This document shows, one piece after another, positions 41,420 to 49,667 of a stretch of 64,000 bases of DNA. Position 1 is the first letter of the stretch, and each line of letters begins with the position of its first letter. The position numbers were made by a program, and so were the translations under genes. The notes under the pieces were generated by a model. That model was not told the DNA's origin. It was given only the letters and a program-made list of their open reading frames with translations, and searched no databases. Origin of the DNA: Streptomonospora wellingtoniae (GTDB lineage: Bacteria > Actinomycetota > Actinomycetes > Streptosporangiales > Streptosporangiaceae); the NCBI RefSeq assembly GCF_031845375.1, contig NZ_JAVREK010000006.1, forward strand, positions 62,001 through 126,000, given 5' to 3'.

Positions 41420-42273
41420 TGCGCCTCCCCGGCATCGCGCCCGTCCCGAGCGCCGTTGGCGGGGCCGGGTTCGACCGGGTTGGGCACGGCTCCGCCGTAG
41501 CGGCGGTCGCGGCTGGCGTAGATCTCGCAGGCGTGCCAGAGGTGCCGCCGGTCGAAGTCGGGCCACAAGGTGTCCAGGAACACCATCTCGGCATAGGCCG
41601 ACTGCCATAGCAGGAAGTTGGACGTGCGCTGCTCGCCCGAGGAGCGCAGGAACAGGTCGACGTCGGGCAGATCCGGCTCGTCCAGGTGCTCGGCCAGCGT
41701 GGACTCGGAGATCCGGTCGGGGTTGATCCGTCCGGCCGCGGCCTTGCGGGCGATTGCCGCCGCGGCGTCGGCGATCTCGGCGCGGCCGCCGTAGTTGACG
41801 CAGAACTGCAGGGTCAGCGCGGTGTTGTCCTTGGTCGTCTCCTCGGCGTCCTCCAGCTCGGAGATGACGCTCTTCCACAGCCGCCCGCGCCGCCCGGCCC
41901 AGCGGACCCGCACGCCCATGGCGTGCAGCTCGTCGCGGCGGCGGCGGATCACCTCGCGGTTGAAGCCCATGAGGAAGCGCACCTCGTCCGGCGATCGCTT
42001 CCAGTTCTCGGTGGAGAAGGCGTAGGCCGAAACGCAGTCCACGCCCAGCTCCAAAGCGCCCTCGACCACGTCGAACAGCGAGCTCTCCCCCGCGCGGTGG
42101 CCCTCCGTGCGGGCCAGGCCGCGGTCCTTGGCCCAGCGCCCGTTGCCGTCCATGACGATCGCCACGTGGCGCGGGACCAACTCCTTGGGCAGCCGCGGCG
42201 GCCGCGCCCCGCTGGGATGCGGGTTGGGCGGCCGGTAGGACCGGGCGGTGGAAGAGGTGTTGAACAGGCTCAA
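41416..42273 (-). CDS. uppS: Isoprenyl transferase (undecaprenyl/decaprenyl diphosphate synthase)
   Basis: The 285-residue cis-prenyl transferase makes the polyprenyl carrier for wall polymers. The catalytic VAIVMDGNGRWAKDRG motif and GHRAGE follow PHPSGARPPRLPKELVPRH. Later signatures are AFSTENWKRSPDEV, NYGGRAEI, DLFLRSSGEQRTSNFLLWQSAY and the FLDTLWPDF segment. The best start is a TTG at 42273, which overlaps the recO stop (TTGA) and has GGAG 5 bases upstream. Conserved synteny in actinobacteria is recO-uppS. Confidence 0.93.
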   Translation of the reverse strand: MSLFNTSSTARSYRPPNPHPSGARPPRLPKELVPRHVAIVMDGNGRWAKDRGLARTEGHRAGESSLFDVVEGALELGVDCVSAYAFSTENWKRSPDEVRFLMGFNREVIRRRRDELHAMGVRVRWAGRRGRLWKSVISELEDAEETTKDNTALTLQFCVNYGGRAEIADAAAAIARKAAAGRINPDRISESTLAEHLDEPDLPDVDLFLRSSGEQRTSNFLLWQSAYAEMVFLDTLWPDFDRRHLWHACEIYASRDRRYGGAVPNPVEPGPANGARDGRDAGEAQ

Positions 42274-43001
42274 GAGCGCTCCACAAGACGCAGCGATCGG
42301 ATTCCGTTCTCCAGGTGCCACTGGAGGTAGGCGGCCACCAGCCCGCTGCACTCGTTGCGGTGGCGCTCCTCGCTGGCGTCGGCCGCGGGCCAGTCGCCGC
42401 CGAGCAGCGCCAGCATCAGCCGGAGGGTCTGTGCAGCGGGATGGGTGGCGCCGTGGGGGCGGCACACCGAGCACACCGACCCTCCGGCGTGCACGGCGAA
42501 GGAGCGGTGCTCCCCGCGGGTGCCGCATCGGGCGCACTCCTGCAGAGCCGGCGCGTACCCGGCCACCGCCAGTGAGCGCAGCAGATAGGCGTCCAGCACC
42601 ATACGGGAGTCGTGGGTGCCCTCGCCGAGAGTACGCAGCGCGCCGATGAGCAGCAGGAACTGGCGCAGCGCCGGGTCCTTCTCGACCGCCACGATCTTCT
42701 CGGCGGTCTCCAGCATGGCGGTGGCCGCGGTGTAGCGCGAGTAGTCGCCCACGACCGCCTCCCCGTAGGCGCGCACGGTCTCGGCCTGGGTGATGACGTC
42801 GAGCGTGCGGCCGGTGTAGAGCTGCACGTCGACGTGGCTGAAGGGCTCCAGCCGGGCGCCGAACCGCGACTTGGTGCGGCGCACCCCCTTGCCGACTGCG
42901 CGGACCAGCCCGGTGCGCCGGGTCAGCAGCGTGACGATGCGGTCGGCCTCGCCCAGCTTCTGGGTGCGGAGGACGACTCCCTCGTCACGGTAAAGACTCA
43001 C
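42270..43001 (-). CDS. recO: DNA repair protein RecO
   Basis: The 243-residue protein has an N-terminal OB fold (SLYRDEGVVLRTQKLGEADRIVTLLTRRTGLVRAVGKG) and a helical domain with a zinc ribbon (CARCG ... CSVCRPHG). It loads RecA with RecF and RecR during recombinational repair. The GTG start at 43001 follows a G-run; longer frames upstream lack support. Translational coupling to uppS through TTGA is conserved logic for this operon. Confidence 0.93.
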   Translation of the reverse strand: MSLYRDEGVVLRTQKLGEADRIVTLLTRRTGLVRAVGKGVRRTKSRFGARLEPFSHVDVQLYTGRTLDVITQAETVRAYGEAVVGDYSRYTAATAMLETAEKIVAVEKDPALRQFLLLIGALRTLGEGTHDSRMVLDAYLLRSLAVAGYAPALQECARCGTRGEHRSFAVHAGGSVCSVCRPHGATHPAAQTLRLMLALLGGDWPAADASEERHRNECSGLVAAYLQWHLENGIRSLRLVERS

Positions 43002-43396
43002 ACCCCCATTGTCGCGGATCATCGCCCCCGCCGCGCACGCGCGGCCCGACCGGCCCGAACGGTGCCTCTCATGCGGATAGGGCAGGGTCCCGGCTCGGCG
43101 CCCTGCCGGGCGGGTGCGCGTGCGGGCCCGCAGCCCGACGCCCGATGCCTCCGCGACGGCGACGCACACGGCGTCGCGGGTGAGGTCGTCGCGCAGGTCG
43201 TGGCAGCGCTGCCGCAAGCCGATGTGAAGGCCGCATGCGTTCACTCTTAGCCGCGGACCGGCTACCGCCGGGAGGCCGCTCGGCCCACAGGAGAGCAGAA
43301 TCGGACAAACCACTCCCCGCGTTCCCCATATGTCTCGATTTGCTCTACGATCACGCGCAAGTAACGACCAATTCCTACCGAATGGGGCGCGACGCG
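43002..43396. other. Divergent intergenic region between recO and the CAP-domain gene
   Basis: About 395 bases, no supported gene. A TACGAT box (43346-43351), 46 bases upstream of the CAP gene start, may be its -10; the -35 is poor. Confidence 0.5.
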
Positions 43397-44290
43397 ATGG
43401 CACGAGGACGGCGCGGACAGCGGAGGAGGAGCGGACGCAGGGACCGGGAGCGGTCCTCTCCGCGAAGGCCCGAGGGGGTGCGGGGCAGGCGCGGGCTCCG
43501 GCGGCCGCTCGTCGCCGCCTTGGTCGCGGTCCCCGCGGGGCTCGGCTTGGCGGCGGCGATGGTCCTGGCGGCCGGGCCGCCCTCGCAGAACCCCCTCACC
43601 CAGGGCACCCAGGCCGGTGCTGCGCCCGCGCCGGGCGCCGACGAAGCGCTGCCCCCGGCCCCCGACGACTTCTTCGACGACGGGCAGAGCGGCGGCGCGC
43701 CGCAGGGCGGGCAGAGCGGCCAAGAGACCGCGCCCGAGGACCCCGGCGACGCCGGAACGGGCGAGCCGGCGCCCGACGCGGTGATCGAGGGCGGCGCCAC
43801 GGTGGCCCCGTCCCAGCAGCCCGACGGCGAGCAGGACGGCTCCGGGTCCGGCGACGGGTCGCAGGGCGAAGGCTCCGGCGGCGGATCCGGGTCGGACTCC
43901 TCCGGAGGCGGCGGGTCTCAGCCGTCGACGCTGGCCCAGCAGGTGGTGTCCATCGCCAACGAGGAGCGCGCCGATGCCGGATGCGGACCACTGCAGGTGG
44001 ACCCCCGGCTGACCGCCGCCTCGGAGGGCCACAGCCAGGACATGTCCGAGCGCGACTACATGGCCCATGAGAACCCCGACGGCGAAGGGCCCGCAGAGCG
44101 CGCAGAGGAGGCCGGCTACGGCTCCTGGTCCGGCGAGAACGTCGCGGCGGGCTACACCTCCGCCGCGTCGGTGATGGAGGGCTGGATGAACAGCCCCGGC
44201 CACCGCGCCAACATCCTCAACTGCGACAACACCGAGGTGGGCGTCGGCGAGACCGACACCAGGTGGGCGCAGAACTTCGGCACCGGCTGA
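43397..44290 (+). CDS. Secreted or membrane-anchored CAP-domain (SCP/PR-1) protein
   Basis: The 297-residue protein has an Arg-rich cytoplasmic start, one hydrophobic segment (about residues 36-57, VAALVAVPAGLGLAAAMVL), a long disordered Pro/Gly/Ser/Asp linker (about 60-175) and a C-terminal CAP domain of about 115 residues. CAP signatures visible are LTAASEGHSQDMSERDYMAHENPDG, ENVAAGY and GWMNSPGHRANILNC. In bacteria these domains are extracellular and of unclear biochemical role. I chose ATG 43397 for the GGGG spaced 9 bases upstream; ATG 43382 is an alternative. A palindromic element (44324) lies 33 bases after its stop. Confidence 0.87.
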   Translation: MARGRRGQRRRSGRRDRERSSPRRPEGVRGRRGLRRPLVAALVAVPAGLGLAAAMVLAAGPPSQNPLTQGTQAGAAPAPGADEALPPAPDDFFDDGQSGGAPQGGQSGQETAPEDPGDAGTGEPAPDAVIEGGATVAPSQQPDGEQDGSGSGDGSQGEGSGGGSGSDSSGGGGSQPSTLAQQVVSIANEERADAGCGPLQVDPRLTAASEGHSQDMSERDYMAHENPDGEGPAERAEEAGYGSWSGENVAAGYTSAASVMEGWMNSPGHRANILNCDNTEVGVGETDTRWAQNFGTG

Positions 44291-44323
44291 GCCCGGGAGG
44301 TCCGGGCGCTGTGCCGCGGGCCT

Positions 44324-44386
44324 CGTTGATCTTGTAGCTATCGTCACTGGAAATCGTTTTAATTCACGATAGCTACAAGATCGCCG
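44324..44386. repeat. Palindromic element, copy B
   Basis: A left arm of 21 bases (44324-44344) pairs with 44366-44386, perfect over the 17-base core GATCTTGTAGCTATCGT. Relative to copy A the arms read GCTATC/GATAGC instead of GCCATC/GATGGC, a matched change on both sides. The 21-base spacer is identical to that of copy C. It lies between the convergent CAP gene (33 bases) and leuA (93 bases). Confidence 0.9.
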
Positions 44387-44479
44387 AAGGGTTCAGGGCG
44401 CTGACCGGCCGCACCCGGCGAAGCGGCGGGGCCGGCACCTCCGTGCCGGCCCCGCCGCTCATCCGGTGCCGGTGCGCGG

Positions 44480-46201
44480 CTACTCCGCCGCAGCCTCGGC
44501 CTGCGCGCGCCCGATGGCGCTGCAGACGGCCTTCAGCGAGGCCGTGGTGATGTTGTGGTGGATCCCCACGCCCCACACGGTGCGCCCGTCGATCTCGGTC
44601 TCGACGTAGGCGGCGGCGCGGGCGTCGCTTCCCACATCCAGGGAGTGCTCGACGTAGTCCAGCACCCGCACCTTGACGTCGACGTCGGTCAGCGCGTCGC
44701 AGAACGCCGAGATCGGCCCCTGGCCGGCGCCGGCGATCTCGCGGATCTCCCCGTGCGCCCGGACGTCGGCGCTGATGCGGTAGCCGCCGTCCGCGGCGGT
44801 CTCCGAGCGGTGCGCCAGCACGCCCACGGGCCCGTCGTCGTTCAGGTAGGTCTGCGAGAAGATCTCCCAGAGACGCTCGCCGTCGAACTCCCCGCCCTCG
44901 GTGTCGGTGAACTCCTGGACCTTGTGCGAGAACTCGATCTGCATGCGGCGCGGCACGTCCAGCGCGTGGTCGCGGTGCAGGATGTAGGAGACCCCGCCCT
45001 TGCCGGACTGGCTGTTGACCCGGATGACGGCCTCGTAGCTGCGGCCGACGTCCTTGGGGTCGATAGGCAGGTAGGGCACGCTCCACGGGTACTCGGCCAC
45101 GGGGGTGCCCGCCGCGGCGGCGTCCGCCTCCAGCGCGGTCAGGCCCTTCTTGATGGCGTCCTGGTGCGATCCGGAGAAGGCGGTGTAGACGAGGTCGCCG
45201 CCGTAGGGGTGGCGGGGCGCGACGGGCATCTGCGTGCAGTGCTCGACGATGCGCCGCACGGTGTCGATGTCGGAGAAGTCGATCATCGGGTCGACACCCT
45301 GGCTGAACAGGTTCATGCCCAGCGTGACCAGGTCGACGTTGCCGGTCCGCTCACCGTGGCCGTACAGGCAGCCCTCGACGCGGTCGGCGCCGGCCATCAC
45401 CCCCAGTTCGGCCGAGGCGATGCCGGTGCCGCGGTCGTTGTGCGGGTGCACCGACAGGCACACGTGCTCGCGGCGCGACAGATTGCGGCTCATCCACTCG
45501 ATCTGGTCGGCGTAGACGTTGGGCGTGGCGCGCTCGACGGTGGCCGGCAGGTTCAGGATGATCTCGCGGCCGGGCCCGGGCCGCCACACGTCCATGACGG
45601 CCTCGCAGACCTCCAGGGCGAAGTCCAGCTCGGTGTCGATGAAGATCTCCGGCGAGTACTCGTAGCCGACGTACTCGGCCTCGCCCAGGTAGCGCTCGAT
45701 GCAGTCCACGACCGTGCGGGTGCCGTCGGCGGCGATCGCCTTGCAGGCCTCGCGGTCGACGCCGAAGACGACCCGGCGGAACTCCGGAGCGGTGGCGTTG
45801 TACAGGTGCACGGTCGAGCGCTTGGCGCCCACCAGGCTCTGCACGGTGCGCTCGATCAGGTCCGGGCGGGCCTGGGTCAGCACCGAGATCTGCACGTCGT
45901 CGGGGATCAGGTCGTTCTCGACCAGGCTGCGTACGAAGTCGAAGTCGGTCTGGCTGGCGGCCGGGAATCCGACCTCGATCTCCTTGTAGCCCATGCGGAC
46001 CAGCAGCGCGAAGATCTCGTGCTTGCGCTGGGGATCCATCGGCTCGATCAGCGCCTGGTTGCCGTCGCGCAGGTCGGTGGACAGCCAGCGCGGTGCGGAG
46101 GTGATGGTCTTCGCGGGCCACGTGCGGTCGGGCAGGTCGATGGCCGGAAAGGGGCGGTAGCGGTGGACGGGCATACCACTGGGTTGCTGCTGCGGCACCA
46201 T
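44480..46201 (-). CDS. leuA: 2-isopropylmalate synthase
   Basis: The 573-residue enzyme condenses acetyl-CoA with 2-oxoisovalerate in the first committed step of leucine synthesis. The DRE-TIM metallolyase motif is STDLRDGNQALIEP, with metal-binding His residues in VHPHNDRGTG and GHGERTGNVDLV. A C-terminal LeuA regulatory domain is present, so leucine feedback inhibition is expected. The ATG at 46201 has AAGGAG 9 bases upstream. A leucine-rich leader peptide and hairpins lie in the 5' region (46239-46378). In many actinobacteria it lies near era; here a purine-degradation cassette separates them. Confidence 0.95.
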   Translation of the reverse strand: MVPQQQPSGMPVHRYRPFPAIDLPDRTWPAKTITSAPRWLSTDLRDGNQALIEPMDPQRKHEIFALLVRMGYKEIEVGFPAASQTDFDFVRSLVENDLIPDDVQISVLTQARPDLIERTVQSLVGAKRSTVHLYNATAPEFRRVVFGVDREACKAIAADGTRTVVDCIERYLGEAEYVGYEYSPEIFIDTELDFALEVCEAVMDVWRPGPGREIILNLPATVERATPNVYADQIEWMSRNLSRREHVCLSVHPHNDRGTGIASAELGVMAGADRVEGCLYGHGERTGNVDLVTLGMNLFSQGVDPMIDFSDIDTVRRIVEHCTQMPVAPRHPYGGDLVYTAFSGSHQDAIKKGLTALEADAAAAGTPVAEYPWSVPYLPIDPKDVGRSYEAVIRVNSQSGKGGVSYILHRDHALDVPRRMQIEFSHKVQEFTDTEGGEFDGERLWEIFSQTYLNDDGPVGVLAHRSETAADGGYRISADVRAHGEIREIAGAGQGPISAFCDALTDVDVKVRVLDYVEHSLDVGSDARAAAYVETEIDGRTVWGVGIHHNITTASLKAVCSAIGRAQAEAAAE

Positions 46202-46330
46202 GGAAGAAGGCTCCTTGAGAATCTGCGACGCCCGGCGTCTCCCCTCGGAACAGGGGGAGGCGGGCCAAGCTCACGGTCTAGCGGCCGACTCGGAACACGT
46301 CGAAGCCCCGCGGCGAGGGAGCCGACCTTG
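46202..46330 (-). promoter_or_regulatory. leuA attenuator region
   Basis: Between the leader-peptide stop and leuA lie several GC-rich inverted repeats. The simplest is CTCCCC/GGGGAG (46239-46259) about 40 bases before the leuA ATG. Complementary GCCGCGGCGGGGG and CCTCGCCGCGGGG-type stretches could form competing stems, one overlapping the leader codons. The arrangement fits ribosome-mediated attenuation responding to charged tRNA-Leu; exact alternative folds are not resolved by eye. Confidence 0.55.
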
Positions 46331-46378
46331 CTACCGACCCCCGCCGCGGCCGCTAAGGAGGAGCAGCTCGCGCAGCAT
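46331..46378 (-). CDS. leuA leader peptide (attenuator)
   Basis: A 15-codon ORF encodes MLRELLLLSGRGGGR and ends in TAG, 129 bases upstream of leuA. Five of 15 residues are Leu, with a run of four consecutive Leu codons (CTG CTC CTC CTT), including the rare-in-GC codon CTT. A minus-strand TACGGT (46389-46394) is a reasonable -10, placing the transcript start only a few bases before the ATG. Leu-rich leaders upstream of leuA are known in actinobacteria. Ribosome stalling at the Leu codons would favour leuA expression when leucine is scarce. Confidence 0.75.
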   Translation of the reverse strand: MLRELLLLSGRGGGR

Positions 46379-46517
46379 AGTGCCTGCCACCGTAGCAGAA
46401 CGGCCGGGGCCGTGAGGCGCAGGGGGCGGGCGGGCACCGTGCGCCCGGCCCGCCGCGGTGCAGCACCGACGACCGAACGCGGGCCGCATCATCGCTCGCG
46501 GCCACCCGCCACATCAC

Positions 46518-46580
46518 CGTTGATCTTGTAGCCATCGTCACTGGAAATCGTTTTAATTCACGATAGCTACAAGATCGCCG
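46518..46580. repeat. Palindromic element, copy C
   Basis: The arms (46518-46538 and 46560-46580) and spacer match copy B except for one base in the left arm (GCCATC), so one pair reads C against A on this strand (G:U on the other). It lies 29 bases beyond the alc stop and about 140 bases upstream of the leuA leader, at the left end of the purine cassette. Confidence 0.9.
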
Positions 46581-46609
46581 GGGTTCGGGGGCGGTCACCC
46601 ACCGGGCTC

Positions 46610-47749
46610 TCAGCCGCGTACGACCGCGGCCAGCGGTTCGGGCAGGTCGGCGGCGGTCTCCACCGGCCGCCGCTCCAGCAGCTCGGCGGCCTGGCGACGC
46701 GTCAGGCCCAGCCCGGCCAGCGCCTCGCGCGCCTGGGCCGCGGGCAGCGCGTTGAGCCAGCGCACCCACAGCGCCGCCCGCCCCGCCGAGGTCAGCGGAC
46801 CCAGTGCGCGGAACCGGGCGATGCCGCCGTCGGGGTAGACGTCCAGCCGCAGCCGCGCGGCCGGGCGGGGCGCCGCCACGACGAAGCGGTGCGGCGTGTC
46901 GGGCCGCAGCGGGGTCCGCTCCAGCAGCGGGAGCCACTCCCCCGGCCCCTCGGCCTCCTCGGCGCCGCTGACGGCGGCCTCGGCCGGAGCGTTGTGCAGG
47001 AAGTAGGAGGTGTCCACCTCCAGAAGCCGCGGCTCTCCGGCGGCCGCCAGGGCGACCTCCAGAAAGTCGTTGCCCCCGCCGCGGCGCCGCGCGTTCTCCC
47101 ACCCCTCGCCCATGGTGCGGGCCGAACCCGGCGCGATGGCGTTCTCGGGGGCGCCGTAGTAGCCGTTGCTGCAGGCCAGCACGCGACCACCGGTGACCAG
47201 CGCCGCCAGGTCCAGCGCACCGGCGACCAGCAGCCGCGGGTCGGCGACCACCTCGCCGTGCACCCGCAGCCGCGCCACACCGCCGTCGGGGTGGATGCTC
47301 AGCCGCACGTGGGTGTAGCGGTGCGGGTCGTCCACGGCGAAGGCACCGGCGGCGTCGGCGGCGACCGGGGTACGGGCCACCAGAGTCGTCCATTCGGCCG
47401 CGAGCAGCGCGCCGGTGTCGGGGTGGCCCTCCAGGCCGGCGGCCTCCACCGACACCTCGGGCGGGTGGTTGCCGGTGAAGTGGGCGGTGTCGACGACCAC
47501 GCCGCGCACGATCCCGGGCGCGGCCAGGCGCACGATCGCGTAGTCGTGGCCGGGGCCGCGCCTGCGCCGGGTCTCCCAGCCGTCGTAGACCTTGCCCTTG
47601 TGTCCGAAGGCGGCGGGGTCGAACCCCGGCGGCTCCGGCTTGATCAGGTTCTCGCGCTCGGCGAACGACTCGTCGCTGGCGTGCACGACGGCCCCGCCCC
47701 TGCTGCGCAGGGCGAGGTCGGGCAGGCGCCGGAACTCCGGTGCGCCCAC
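46610..47749 (-). CDS. alc: Allantoicase
   Basis: The 379-residue enzyme hydrolyses allantoate to ureidoglycolate and urea. It has two tandem jelly-roll allantoicase repeats, each with the family markers: the first GKVYDGWETRRRRGPGHDYAIVRL ... FTGNHPPEVSVE, the second GEGWENARRRGGGNDFLEVAL ... SYFLHNAPAEAAV. A C-terminal extension of about 60 residues (LTSAGRAALWVRWLNALPAA...) is an actinobacterial addition. The GTG at 47749 follows GGAGG by 9 bases, 65 bases after gcl ends. It is the last gene of hyi-glxR-gcl-alc. Confidence 0.94.
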   Translation of the reverse strand: MGAPEFRRLPDLALRSRGGAVVHASDESFAERENLIKPEPPGFDPAAFGHKGKVYDGWETRRRRGPGHDYAIVRLAAPGIVRGVVVDTAHFTGNHPPEVSVEAAGLEGHPDTGALLAAEWTTLVARTPVAADAAGAFAVDDPHRYTHVRLSIHPDGGVARLRVHGEVVADPRLLVAGALDLAALVTGGRVLACSNGYYGAPENAIAPGSARTMGEGWENARRRGGGNDFLEVALAAAGEPRLLEVDTSYFLHNAPAEAAVSGAEEAEGPGEWLPLLERTPLRPDTPHRFVVAAPRPAARLRLDVYPDGGIARFRALGPLTSAGRAALWVRWLNALPAAQAREALAGLGLTRRQAAELLERRPVETAADLPEPLAAVVRG

Positions 47750-47814
47750 TGGCGGTCACCTCCTCGTGGGACGGTGCGGTGCCGGTCCGCCCGGCCCGGC
47801 ACCGCACCGCCGAC

Positions 47815-49536
47815 TCAGGCGGTGGCTCCAGGCAGCGGCTCGAACTCCTTGACGGCGTCGATGGCCGGACCGTGCGGCGTGTTGGCCTCTCGCTCGATCA
47901 TGACCTCTACGAGCACCGGGCGCGAGGTGCGCTGGGCCTCTTTCCGCGCCCAGTCGATGGCGCCGCGGACGTCGCCGGGCTCGGTGACCCTGCGCCCGGT
48001 GCAGCCGTAGGCCTCCATGATCTTGACGTTGTCGGTGCCGTAGTCGTCGTAGTGGATGTCGACCTGGTAGTTCATGCCGTAGGGGATCTCGGCCTGGCGG
48101 ATCAGTCCGAGGTACTCGTTGTTGAGCATGATGAGCACGAACGGCACGTCGTACTGGGCGGCGACGGCCAGCTCCTCCACCGTGTACTGGAAGCTGTAGT
48201 CGCCGACCACGCCCACCACTTCGGCGTCCGGATCGGTGCGCTTGAGCGCCTTCTTGACGCCGATGGCCGCTGGGATCTCCCAGCCCAGCGGGCCCGCCTG
48301 GCCGCAGACCTGATAGTGGCGGGGCAGGTGGGCCTTCTGGTGCTGGCCGCCCCAGATCTGGTACAGCCCGATCGCGGTGACGAAGTAGGTCTCGGGGCCG
48401 AAGGCCTCGTTGATCTCCTTGTAGACCCGCGGCGCCTTGATCGGGGCCGAGTCGAAGTCCTCGCGGCGGCCCAGCTCGGACTTGAGGCGGCCGACCCGCG
48501 CCACCCACTCGCCCGGCCCGCGCGCGGGGCCGCGCCGGGAGGCGCGCTCGGCCAGCGCCTTGAGGAACAGGGCGGCGTCGGAGACCACGCCCAGGTCGGG
48601 CTCGAACACCTTGCCCAGCTGGGTGGGCTCGATGTCGACGTGGATGAACCGGCGGTCGCCGCGGTAGACGTCGAGCTTGCCGGTGTGGCGGTCGCCGAAG
48701 CGGGCTCCCACGGCCAGCACCAGGTCCGACTCCAGGAACGAGGCGTTGCCGTAGCGCTGGGAGGTCTGGATTCCCGCCATACCGGCGTACAGCGGGCTGT
48801 CCTCGTCGAAGGCGCCCTTGCCCATCAGGGTGGTCTGCACCGGGACGTTCAGGTACTCGGCCACGTCGCGCAGCGCGTCGGCCGCCTCTGAGATGACCAC
48901 GCCGCCCCCGGCCAGGATCAGCGGCCGCTCGGCCTCCAGAAGCATGTCCAGCGCCCGCTCGACGCGCGGCGGGTGGGGCAGGACGGGGTGCAGCGCCAGC
49001 GGCGCGTCGATGGCGGGATCGTACTCGATGATCTGCTGCGCGATGTCCAGCGGCAGGTCGACCAGCACCGGCCCCGGCCGTCCCTCGCGGGCGGTCCGGA
49101 AGGCCTCGCGGAAGATCCACGGCGCCTGCCCGGCCTCCTTGAGCTGGACGGCCCACTTGGTCACCGGAGCGGCGATGTCGACGATGTCGACGGCCTGGAA
49201 GGCTTCCTGGTGCAGCTTGGTCGAGACGTTCTGCCCGGTGATGCAGACCATCGGGACGGAGTCGGCCATCGCGGTGTAGAGGCCGGTGATCATGTTGGTC
49301 CCGGCGGGGCCGGAGGTTCCGATGGCCACGCCGACGCCGCCGTTGGTGCGCGCCCAGCCGTCGGCCATGTGGGTGGCGCCCTCTTCGTGGCGGACGGTCA
49401 GGTGCTCGATCCCGCCCACCTCCTCAAGGGCCTTGTAGAGAGGCAGGATCGCTGCTCCCGGGCAGCCGAACGCGGTGTCGACGCCCTCGGACTTGAGGAC
49501 CTCGACCACGGCGTTCATCGCGGGCATCTGTACCAT
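47815..49536 (-). CDS. gcl: Glyoxylate carboligase-like ThDP enzyme, with Glu at position 51
   Basis: The 573-residue thiamine-diphosphate enzyme should condense two glyoxylates to tartronate semialdehyde and CO2. The N-terminal half is Gcl-like (GTSGPAGTNMITGLYTAMADSVPMVCITGQ), and the ThDP motif follows (VVGDYSFQ..., with NNEYLGLIRQAE). Unusually, residue 51 in HLTVRHEEGATHMADGW is Glu; in the E. coli enzyme this position is Val, and Gcl is noted for lacking the catalytic Glu of other ThDP enzymes. Neighbours alc, glxR and hyi strongly support the Gcl role. A related acetolactate synthase-like carboligase is the alternative. Confidence 0.87.
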   Translation of the reverse strand: MVQMPAMNAVVEVLKSEGVDTAFGCPGAAILPLYKALEEVGGIEHLTVRHEEGATHMADGWARTNGGVGVAIGTSGPAGTNMITGLYTAMADSVPMVCITGQNVSTKLHQEAFQAVDIVDIAAPVTKWAVQLKEAGQAPWIFREAFRTAREGRPGPVLVDLPLDIAQQIIEYDPAIDAPLALHPVLPHPPRVERALDMLLEAERPLILAGGGVVISEAADALRDVAEYLNVPVQTTLMGKGAFDEDSPLYAGMAGIQTSQRYGNASFLESDLVLAVGARFGDRHTGKLDVYRGDRRFIHVDIEPTQLGKVFEPDLGVVSDAALFLKALAERASRRGPARGPGEWVARVGRLKSELGRREDFDSAPIKAPRVYKEINEAFGPETYFVTAIGLYQIWGGQHQKAHLPRHYQVCGQAGPLGWEIPAAIGVKKALKRTDPDAEVVGVVGDYSFQYTVEELAVAAQYDVPFVLIMLNNEYLGLIRQAEIPYGMNYQVDIHYDDYGTDNVKIMEAYGCTGRRVTEPGDVRGAIDWARKEAQRTSRPVLVEVMIEREANTPHGPAIDAVKEFEPLPGATA

Positions 49537-49667
49537 GTTCGCTGAACCCTTCGTGCTAGTGGGGTTTCAGGGGCCGCCGGCGGAACGCCGGGTGCGGCCA
49601 ACACCCGGGGCGCCCCTCCGCGGTCGCACCGCGGACCGGACGCCGCCTCCGCCGGCGGCCACCGGGT

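Noticed and set aside
44324..46580. Copies B and C as terminal repeats of a transposon carrying leuA
   Set aside because: No transposase, no target-site duplication at the borders, and leuA is a core gene with its normal leader; the repeats fit 3'-end positions better.
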